This document shows positions 44,401-56,400 of a stretch of 64,000 nt of DNA, piece after piece. Position 1 is the first letter of the stretch. The number at the start of each line of letters is the position of its first letter. The notes below the pieces were generated by a model. The model did no database searches. It saw nothing but the letters and a program-made list of their open reading frames with translations, and had not been told where the DNA came from. A program made the position numbers and the translations under genes. The stretch spans positions 5,263,799 through 5,327,798 of the forward strand of contig CM067298.1 in assembly GCA_034231615.1 (NCBI GenBank), given 5' to 3'. The DNA is from Meghimatium bilineatum (lineage: Eukaryota > Mollusca > Gastropoda > Stylommatophora > Philomycidae).

Positions 44401-47400
44401 GTCACTTTATTGGTGCATTTTAAAGTAATTTTACCACGCATAATGACAGATAAATATTTTATAGCAACAAAATGTACAGATAACGATAGGTACTTACGTA
44501 AAACACAAAGTTATTCCACTTTACAATGCTATTAATCAGCTTTACAATGAATACACAGACTATACGTATGCGTATGAAATAAATACATATAACAGTACAC
44601 AAGACAGGGACCATTGTCCTACTACAAGAGAGATCCAGTGGGATTTTGAGAATGAATACTGAAGAAGTATCAAAGTTTCAACCTTAAGATCTTTTCAAGA
44701 AAATACAAGGCAGACAGTGAACAATAAAAATTGTAAAAGTGATAGCATTATTACAAAAGCATTAGAAAGAAGACATTTAACAGCAGATATCCAAGGTAAT
44801 AATGATGCACGTATACACAACTTGTGTTTTACGCAAGTACTACTGTTATACAGTTTTTCAGCAGTCTCGATTGTCAGATAAAGCTAGAAGAGTTTTCAAT
44901 CTGTGTTATAGCAAACAATTTAACCCATAAGTACTGATCTGCCTAGTCAGTGGTTGAACAAGAATCTCTTGGTTATGTCACTTTCAGCATATACTCCATA
45001 ATACTGAGAATATTACACCTTCCTGGAGCTTGATCATAGTTACCCATTTTCTGGTTGCTAGGTCATCAACTGAATATATTTAACAAAAAAATGTGACCAG
45101 TCAGTGGAGTGGCGTAGCATGGATCAATGGCGCCCAGGGTGGAATCATAATTTTCCACCCTTGTGACATTAAAAAAATATGTCAGTGATTGTGAAAGACT
45201 GGACAAAAGAAAATTTGCCGCCCTCCCGATGATGCTGCCCGGGGCGGTCTGCACCTCCACCCCCCCTCGCTATGCCACTGTGACCAGTGAATTCAAATTA
45301 ATGTCATCTTGAAAAGGAAAAGTTAAAATGTGTAGAGAATTTCTTCAATGTATATTATGGATTTCCCCATATGTATTCCATCTCTTTTTAAAAAAACTGT
45401 GTGGTGGAGAGTATCACTCATAGCACTACAATCTTAGTGATTCTTGATGACAATGAAACATGATATTAAAGAACTAAGTCCAAAAAAAATAAAGTGAAAA
45501 TTCTCAATTTTTTAGCTTCTTACCAAAAAGACAGAGTTACTTAATGGTGCATCTGCATTGGCAACTTGTCTCTTCTTCCTCTTCTTAGCGGCTGTATTTG
45601 TTTCTTGTCTACTTGAGGCCATATAATTAGCAGTGTGGTCTTTGCCTGTAGGCAAGTAATAAAATAAATATTAATACACCAATACATAATATGGAGAGTT
45701 GAAAAATAACAAAAGCACTGCAGAAGAAATTAAATTCTTTTGAAAATAAATAACTTTAAAAAAATGGTTAAATATTGGTTTGGAAGAATTCAAGTGAAAC
45801 AAGCATGTAAGCTGCTGTAATCAGCTATTATCTCATGCTAAAACAAAAAAAATGTGAGTGGTGATTTTATTTAATAATTTGTTTATAACTTCTTCTGTGA
45901 AACTTCCCAACTTCAATATTTCCACCACAACAAGTAATTGTTCATAAACACAGCCTGATTGTTATTATCTGATCATGATAATCAAGTCACTGGAAATGGA
46001 GACATAAGTTTCATTCTTTATCCCCATCCAGTTCAAGGCCTTGATCACTGCCATGACTTCCATAGTTATTTACAAGCAGTAAATAACTAGTTGCAACGAA
46101 AGCTCCACTCTTTTCTATGATAGAATCTTTCTTTCAAATTGCCGGAACTACTTAAACAATATAATCAAATGTTTTATTTCTTTTACTTTACAAATTTGAG
46201 TAATTATTGAAAACAATAGAATTCTTACCATGGATGTAACCACATGCTTGAAACTGGACTCTGTCAGAACACTTGTTAATCTGAGTATTTCCATTGACCC
46301 ATGATAAGCAATTTATGTTCATATCCTCAACTGATGCTGTAACACCAGCAGAATATATTGTCTTCCAGTCTAACGTATTTTCATATGGGCTGTAACAAAA
46401 CATCAGTAGCAAGATTAAAAGAACCTTTCAGATGAATAGTTCATTTTGACAATTATTAAATCTCTACTGTTCATTTATGTGGTGTATATGTTTATATGTG
46501 TATGGATGCATGTACACACATCATCATCATCAAGTGCCATCTCCACAATGGAGGTTGCCTGCAACAAACCTCCAACATTCCATCTCCTGTTTTGATGGTG
46601 CACGACTGTAACATGTCGATTTTGTGATGCTACTTTTCCACTTGTATGTCTGCCTATCTCTTGCCTGACTCCCCTTGACTCAACTATCAAGTAAGGTCTT
46701 CAACAAGGTGTCATGTCATTTAATATGTCCAAAATACTTTACTTATTTGGTCTTTATTTCCTTAATAGTTCATTTTTTATACAAGGTGTTGTTAGAACCT
46801 CTTTGTACATTTTATTCTTATTCCATGAAGTTCTCCCTATTCTTCTATATATCCACATCTCAAAAACATGAATCATGTCTTCTAATTGTTTGTTTATTGT
46901 CAATGTTTCTGAGCCATACATTAATATAGAATAGATATAGCATTTTATAATTCTCATTTTTAACTTGTTTGTAATTTGTTTAGATGTTAATATTTTCCTC
47001 ATGATATATATTTCTTAGTCCTTTCAAACATCTCCACTCATTATCTACGCACATCACCTGTTCTTTCTGAATAATACTAATTGAAGAGTTACTCAATATA
47101 CATGTATGGGGATGGAGCACACCCTTCTACATATACAGTCCATCAATGGTCATGAGAAATATCACTTCTGGGTTAAGATTAGAGGCAGATAATTTAATTA
47201 TTTTCAATGGATTACTGTATTTTGTGTCTTGTTATATTTTTAAAGTGTGCAACAGTAGGCCCTATTGTTTTCCTGGATAGTTTTAAAGTGTGTAAAAGTA
47301 GGCCCTATTGTTTTCCTGGATAGTTTTAAAGTGTGTAAAAGTAGACCCTATTGTTTTCCTGGATAGTTTTAACATGCGTAAAAGTAGGTCCTATTGGTTA

Positions 47401-50400
47401 CCTGGATAGTTTTAAAGTGTGTAAAAGTAGGACCTATTGTTTTCCTGGATAGTTTTAAAGTGTGTAAAAGTAGGACCTATTGTTTTCCTGGATATTTTTA
47501 AAGTGTGTAAAAGTAGGACCTATTGTTTTCCTGGATAGTTTTAAAGTGTGTAAAAGTAGGACCTATTGTTTTCCTGGATAGTTTTAAAGTGTGTAAAAGT
47601 AGGACCTATTGTTTTCCTGGATAGTTTTAAAGTGTGTAAAAGTAGGACCTTTTGTTTTCCTGGATAGTTTTAAAGTGTGTAAAAGTAGGACCTATTGTTT
47701 TCCTGGATAGTTTTAAAGTGGGTAAAAGTAGGACCTATTGTTTTCCTGGATAGTTTTAAAGTTTGTAAGAGTAGGACCTATTGTTTTCCTGGATATAAAT
47801 TGAAATAGGATTTCATTGAAGAATATATTCAAGTGTACCAGAAAATTTGAGGCTTGTGATTTTACAATGTCTGGAAAATATTGTGTTCCAGGATTCAAGT
47901 CAATTATATAATAAAACAAAGGAATATATGATTCAAATGTGAGGCAAAGATGGAAGACATGTATTCGACAAACGTTACATGCCCAATGAAATGTGGTTTG
48001 TCAAAAAACATTCACTGTTTTTACACATGATCGGGTGGTAAAGTCCATGTGTAACAATGATGGCAGATAACCAACCTATGTGTATAAATTACATCTCTGA
48101 TTCTGCAGAACTGTCCCCACTGTGAAGAAATGAGAGAGATGTACTGACCCTATGTTGCAACTCTACAAGCAGAGATATATGGAACCAAAGAAAAGCTCTG
48201 GACAATGGTGGCATTCATCAATATAACTTGTCTGACAATGTAAACATCAAGTAGGGAGCACAAAAAAGAAAGAAAGATATCTCTGTCATCAAGAAATACA
48301 AAATGAAGTAAAATGGTTACCAAAGAATACCTACCTATCATTAGTAAAAAAAAATAATAGCTAACAATGCAACATAGAACAAGGACAATATTCTACGTCT
48401 TTTTTATTTATCTCTGTCATCGGCATGTTTACACTTGAGTGCCATGACCTTAGTATCTTTGTATCTCCTATTACTAGAGTGTTTTCATTTCTGAAGATCT
48501 AGATCTTTATTACTAGATCAAAATGTTTATTTGTCAATTGTCTTTATGATTTATAGCCCTATTGTCAACTATCAACACTCAACCATAAACCTGTATATTA
48601 TACAGCACATTGTCCATAAAACCCATAGTCCTCCAGGGTTCTATGGGTATTGCATTAGTTAGATACATCAAATTCCAGAGACCTCTAGTGGTTTCAATCT
48701 GTAGTCATGTGGATGAGTGTAACAAAAATAATTGCTGGTTCAATGGTTTGTGTTGTTTGTCTATGATTTCCGTTGTCTTCTCCAACTGTGTCCATGACAG
48801 GAAATTATGTCAGCTTTCATGTACAAATCATGCATGCTTACACCATTTTACTATTGATAGCAATGACTCATGTGGACCTGTGTGCAAATTTATTGTATTT
48901 CTTAGTACACAATTGTTTTATGCTCTCAAATAGGAATCAAATATAATTGATCTTGAACACTTTTGTTTGAAGGTCTGTATTTGTATCTATTCTGTAAGTG
49001 TCAACTCTCACAACCATACAGTATAACAGAGAATTTGTACCTATGCTGCGAGTGTCAATTCTATCTTTACGTTAATTTCATTTTGGATTTCCAGTCTCTG
49101 CACATGCTGGATAGTTTTGAGCACTTTCAATTCTTTAAGTTTATTTCCCATTCATCACCATATTGGTTTACACATATAACATAAATAACATTAATGATCG
49201 ACTCTGATAACCAGAATTTTTATTGAGACATAATTTTTTAATTTCAAATTTTGCTTTTAAGATGGCATTGATTGCTTTTCTTGTTGAACCTTTAAAAATT
49301 ATGAAATTTATATAATATATAATGCCAGAGGATCCATAAATACATCATTTGCAATAATGTGATTTAAAAGAAACAATTCTTACACTCTCCAAGCTTCATA
49401 AAAGTTGTTTGGTGCCAGAACATCATATAGGCCTACATCCATATCACTTGTATTGACCTTATACAGTCTACCATCAGGCAGAGTGAGGTCATTATAAGCA
49501 TTACCATCATAGTTGCCACACAAACCTGTAGAAAAACATAGAAAAATATGTCATTATCATTGAAACCTGCAGGATATGAGCATAATGAGCTCGTATTTCA
49601 TGTGTGTCAACTCTTGAAGGAACATTCAGAAAAAATACCTCTAATATTATGAATTTTCCCCAAAGATCTACCCATATTCTGTATTAAGAGTACTTTACTA
49701 AAGATAAATACCAAATGTCAGCATGACATACCTTTTCTATCAGATCTGAATATTGTACGTAGAAATGGAAGGAAAGATTCCAAAATCGAGCGATGGGGCA
49801 ACTGAAAAGAAGCAGCTTTATCCACCAAACTAGACAACTTACAGACCTACCTGAACTTGGCAGCCCTTTAAGGTCTGTACCAGAACAAACCCCTTATAGT
49901 GAAAGGTATGGAATACTAATATACATTCAGACCCATGTGAAAGGAATACTAAGCGAGGACGAACAGAACAGTGTGCAGTGAAAGACAGTCACCCTCAGTT
50001 TCCTAGACGAGGAATATCCACAAGATATATGGGTCAGAGTATACACAGATGGGTCAGCACAGAATGCAGTGAGGAATGGAGGTGCAGGTGTATATATAGA
50101 ATATCAACAGAAGCCTAGAGATAAATCAGAACACCAACAGGGAAATTCTGCAATAATTATGATGCAGAAATTCAGGCTATTAGGGTGGCAACTAAAAAAC
50201 TGCTGAATTCCAACCCTGGCCCACAGCCAGTGGTATTCCTGATAGATGCAAGGTCAGTGCTTCAAGCTCTCCAGTCTGGAAAACTAACAGACTTGTAAAA
50301 ACTACTTAATGATTTGTCTTACCAGTATAGGGTAACCATGAAGTGGATATCTTCTCACTGTGGAATACTAAGAAATGAAAAAGCAGACCAACTGCCTAAG

Positions 50401-53400
50401 GAAGGTGCTGCTGAAGACCAACCAGATGTACCAATCACCTACCATCCGAAAAAACAGATGATCAAGTCAATAATATGACTATCACATTATGAACAGATCA
50501 GAACAAGTTGTAATTCTACGCATCAGAGCCAGATACAGCCGACTCCGCAGTCACATTTACACAAAGTTCAAAATTGGCAATTGGACAGTTAGCACAGAGT
50601 GCCAAACATATACTTCAAGAGTGTTCTGAGTATGAAACGCTGAGGCAGACATATTGGCCAGAGGAAACAACACTGGAATCAAAGCTCTATGGGACACTGT
50701 ATGAACTACAAATGACAGTGAGTTTTATTCAGGAAACAGAAATTACAGATATAGACATGTTTCAAGTGAACGAAAGAAGAAGAAGAAAGTCTGTAGAAAT
50801 ATGGAAAATCTGGACTGATTGACAGGTAAGGGATAGTTCTAAGAACAGAACATATTTAAAATGCATATTATTATTCTTCAGCGTTCATTCTCAAACTCCC
50901 GCTGGATCTCTCTTTTAGTAGAATCATTGTCCTACTAGATTTCCAACAGGATGTAATCCAGAGAATGGAAATGCGTTGTGTCACCATTTTATTTACACCA
51001 ATGGTCGGACACATCTGTTTTCAGTGAGAAATGCATATGAAGAGACATGCCCAGTGGTGTAGGCGATCATGCTTCTCCACAACTCTCTCTCTCTCTCTTG
51101 TGTTGTTAATAAGTTCAGTAGGTGATTCCTTTTTGTGCCATAGTGACAATTTCTCAATCCAGAAATAACTCTCGTTGTCTTCCTCTGTCTCTTCTCCTCT
51201 TGATCTTTCTGGTCTTTACTAAATATTCACGTTTTAATTTCCTCATCACATTCCCTAAAAATCTTGACTGTCAGCTTCTAATTTTTGCTATAATTTGTCA
51301 TTTTACTCCAGCATCTCTGAGAACTTCTACAGTAGTTTCCTTGACTACACATTGAATTATCATCATTCTTCTTAAAAACCAAATCCCAATTGCCTCCAGC
51401 TTATCTTGGGCACTTTTGTTTACTGTCCATGCTTTGATTCCATAAAGATACATAGGCCTCCATTGTCTGCATACATTGTTTGCACTAGAGTTGCCAAGGC
51501 AGGAAAATTTGCACTAGAGTTGCCATGGCAGGAAAGTTATCACTAGAGTTGCCAAAGCAGAAAAGTGAAGCAAAGAATAACAAAATGTTGACCTTCAATG
51601 CATGTTTTTAGAAACAACTAAGAACATTCCATGGATATAAATTGCTGCCTTTACCCCATATATTGAAGTGCTAGGCAAATTTCCATTTTTACAGAGGATA
51701 GTATTACTGTTGTGCTGTAAGAAATATAATCTATGATACATGGCAATGATGGATATAACACCATTCACTCTGAGCTTCAAAGTCTTCTATAATATGTACA
51801 AGAAATCACATGCCTGTTTGTATGTCGTAGGTTGTTTTATTTGTTTTCTTAGACTTGCAGTCCTTGAAATAATTACTATCACTTTCTCCTTTGTCTTTAT
51901 ACCATTCCTTTATCTTTCCCATCATGCAACATAATCCATGTCATCCTGTTCCCACAAATCTACATAAATGTCTGTATCATGCATATTACATTTGTAATTC
52001 TCCATAAAGTAAATCTTTTGGTATTCTGCCATCTTCCATCCTCAGTGTGTTTCCCAGCCATCTGAGTGCATAGACTGAGCATAGTAAATACTGTGGTACT
52101 GCTTGTCCTTTCCTATGCATTAATGTTAATAGCTTTGTCCTGTCACCTAACTCCAAGTATTATACATAGAGACCACATGTGAAAGATGTTCAGTCATCTC
52201 TCTGGTGCATACAGGTTGTCCATGTTTCACTGCTGTAGAAGAGGGTGCTGAGAATACAAGCCTAGAAAAGGAGGATTTTATTTTTTTTAATTTTCTTTTT
52301 CCCCCAGACCATTTTTAAAATGTGTTCATTGTCATAGATGCCTTGATAATCCTGATGTTTATTTCTTCATGATAAATGGATAATTTATTTTTGATAAGAT
52401 AGGCCTACAATGAAGCCTTATGGTCTGATGGCACAAGAAGAACAAGCAGAAGATAATAAGAAAAATGCACTTCAAATATACCTCGAGTCTGTCCAGAGTC
52501 CCTTGGTGAAGGCTCAATATACACTTGCAAGTATCCATCCATAACAACCACAGTAGTAATTGTACCAGTTACTTTGTCAAGTACCTTTACAAGCACAATT
52601 AAAGTTGATATAATTATAGAAAAAGCATTATTGTGGGGCCTATAACATAACAACTACAGTAGTAATTGTACCACTATCTATGTCAAGTACCTTTACAAGC
52701 AAAATTAAAGTTTATATAATTATAGATATAGCATTATTTGGAAACCTATTTTAGAAAAAAATTATATTGCTGAAAGAGATTGCGCCCCTAGCATTTATAA
52801 TATTCTGATGTAGACACACATAAGTTGTGCAGGTCATGTTGTAAGTATGCTAGATCACAATCTACCCACATTACCCCTCTATTGTGAGATGAAGAAGGGC
52901 TAACACTCTCAAAGTCGCCAAAAGACACATTACACTTACTCATTAAAGATTATGAACCCTCAACATAAACCATAAAATAATGGAAAATGCTGCATGAAAC
53001 AGAGCTACATGGTGCTCTGCAATAACAAAACAAAAACATAACATTGTGTGAAAAGATGGAGAAATTCAGCAGCTCAACAGTGAAGATTGCTAGAAAGTTA
53101 GGGGCATATCAAATACCACCAAAAGTGATCATTCCATGCCAAAACTTTTCAAGCTGCCATATGGCATAATAGCTATCTACGAACTCATCAATGATGATAT
53201 AACTGTAAATGATTTTCATAAAATGGATGTAACAAATGGTTACCATCATTTTTGATGTATGAATAATAAAAGAAAACATAAAATGGATGTAACAAATGGT
53301 TACCATCATTTTTGATGTATGAACAATAAAAGAAAACATAAAATGGATGTAACAAATGGTTACCATCATTTTTGATGTATGAACAATAAAAGAAAACATA

Positions 53401-56400
53401 AAATGGATGTAACAAATGGTTACCATCATTTTTGATGTATGAACAATAAAAGAAAACATAAAATGGATGTAACAAATGGTTACCATCATTTTTGATGTAT
53501 GAACAATAAAAGAAAACATAAAATGAGTCCAAAAGCAGTTTTATGTGGAACAAATACACTTAATCGACTTTTCGAATATTGATAATAGTTTGAGTATCTG
53601 GAGATTTTATTATCTGTGCAGCTAATGCTTTATTATTCTCTTAAATTGCATTTACTATGCATTATTACTGACTGCTTGCAATGGAGCAAGGAGTCTTGCA
53701 GTTTTTCTGTCTTCACCAGGAATTACATACAATTATAAGTAGGTCACAATTATGCTTCATATCTCAAGGAAACCCTTTCCAAATGAATGTATAGTTAACA
53801 TTTTTTAATTGATCTTTTGTCTGCTGTCCATGGTATCCTAACACCATCCAACTACATATCATTTTTAAGGAAGCAATGTTATGTTATTTGCCTCTATTTG
53901 TTAACTTCCCATGTGTCAACAGGGTCTGAAAGGGAAGCAAAGAATAACAATGCTGTTTACATTCCATGCATGTCATAAGAGGCAACTAAAGAGGTTTTGG
54001 GAGTCATAGCACTTAGATTCATATATACAATAACAACATAGCATTTATATTAATATACACATTAACCACCATTACCGACCGTGTGTTGTCGGGCCCGAAA
54101 GGGGAGCAAAGAATGGCAACACTGTTTACCTTCCACGCATGTTGTAAAAGGTGACTAAGGAGGTTGTGGAATGGAGTTGGCTGTCCCATCCCATACAGGG
54201 TCAGTGACCCGAAGCCATGCTGAAGTCAGATGTGTCAGGCCGAAAGGCTCAGATGTCACAGCAATGCTGTAAACCATGACACAACGCATTCCGTTCTCCA
54301 GACTACATCCTGCTAATCTGCAAGAGTTTGAGAACGAACGCAGAAGAAGAAGAAGAACCACCATTACAATCTGAAAGGTTGTATTTGCAACCTGCTAGGA
54401 TGACCTTTGGTGCCTTACAGATGGTCAGGAAACAGGCCAGTGTGAAGGTTATGTTTGGGTTATGAAGCACTCAAATTACGGCCTATCTTCTCTCATTGCT
54501 GATTTTGTCGATTTTCAATCCACAGGAGAAAGTGGACAAAATCTATACAAAGCGAGTCTATGTTTATGAGTGCAGTAGTCATTTGTCTATGTTGCACGTT
54601 GCCAAATTAGCCTATTTGGAGGTTGGATTAATCAATGTAGTGCTGTATTTGGAGGTTGAATGATTCAATGTAGTAAATTTATTCACAAAAAAGGGGATGA
54701 TAATAAAATGATTAAAATTGTTTTGCAGATGTTATTATATCTCAATTTTGGTCTGCCCCATTTTTTTTATACATCAGATGAAACTCACTTAAGAGAATTT
54801 CCTAAGAAATGGTTGGATATTCTTTTCACATCTGAAAAATGTATATATGAGTATATGTGACTGTCTGTTATCTTTCCCAAGGGGAATGATAATTAATTGT
54901 CTACACATTTTCCATTAACAACAGAGGTGGGAGCCTTAGCAGTCATTCCAAGATCAGATGTGTTGCCTTGGTTGCATTAACAACAGAGGTGGGAGCCTTA
55001 GCTGTCATTCCAAGATCAGATGTGTTGCCTTGGTTGAATTGGATCTATGTTTATTCAAGGTTATCTTGATGTTTTCTATCTACCGTTTTCCTAGTCTACC
55101 TTTGGCTCTGTATCTAGATATTCTTTTGTTATGTGCTAATAATTGGTATTTGGTTTGGGTTCATATTCATTAGAGTTGAGTAGACTAGAAATAATAATAG
55201 ATTTTATTGTAAATAAAAATTAGCTGTAGGCAAAACTTTTTGTCCTATATAAACAAAAGCAGCTGGCTTTAAACCAGCTGAAGGAGAATGAGCACCTATG
55301 GCAAACCTTAGTACAGACATATTAATTTTTACTGTATTTTGTACGCAAGGAAACACAATGGAAGAATATTAATGGATGTAATATTTTCTTACGTGGTAAG
55401 TTTGCATATCATCCTCAGCATACACAGAAAGTGTCACTTTACCCAGTGTGTCCACTGCAGGGTCTGCATGAAAATTCACAAGGTTGGTATTTGGCTGACA
55501 AATACTGAGTGTCACAGAACATGCACCAGAGTACACATACACACCACAGTTGCATGATGCAAGTGGAGCGCATTGCTTATACTGCACAAGAACCTAAGGA
55601 AAAAAACAGAGGGATTGAGTAATTATCTGCAGGTTATTTAATGTTTGTTGCATCATGTCTTGACAGATATGTCCAGTTTATTTAATGTGTGTTCCATCAA
55701 GTCTTGACAGATATGTCCAGTTTATTTAATGTTTGTTCTGTTAAGTCTTGACAGATATGTCCAGTTTATTTAATGTTTGCTCTGTCAATTTTTCAGCATA
55801 TGTCCAGCTTACTATGTAACATTAGTTGGTATTACCTGTTTTTTTGTCCTGATAATGGACTAAGTTGCATTGTAGCTACTTAATCTGGAAACCAACATTG
55901 TGTGAACAACTTTGCGTTCAGATCATGGGAGAGGACAGACATTATTTTTCTAAGATTATGAAACACAAAACTAAATTGTGTGGCAGGGTATACAAGGCTC
56001 TTAGCACTGGTTGACAGCTGATCTAGGTGTGAGGCCCTATGTAGGTATACAAAATGCTGTGATGTAAGTAGGGATCCCTATGTGGATAGACAGAACAATG
56101 CTCTGATGTAGGTTGCAAGACCTATGTGGATAAACAGAACAGTGCTCTGATGTTGGTTGGGAGTCCTATATGGATAGATAGAACAATGCTCTGAACATGT
56201 TCATTCAGCTGTACTTGCACTTAACTTCTGACATGTTAAACATTTAAATATGAATGAATATGTTCTGCTTCTAAACACAATCAAACATGTCAACGTATAT
56301 TATTGCAATTTCTATAAACATGTATATGTATATTATTGCAATTTCTATAAACATGTATATGTATATTATTGCAATTTCTATAAACATGACTATGTATTTA

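Noticed and set aside
48610..48933. Plus-strand cysteine-rich ORF resembling an EGF start (HVDECNKNNCWFNGLC)
   Set aside because: Only a partial EGF-like spacing, no splice context, and it is antisense inside an intron. Probably part of a degraded repeat.
53109..53559. Two overlapping 120-136-codon minus-strand ORFs
   Set aside because: Products of the 60-bp array; repeated MFSFIVHTSKMMVTICYIHF has no coding support.
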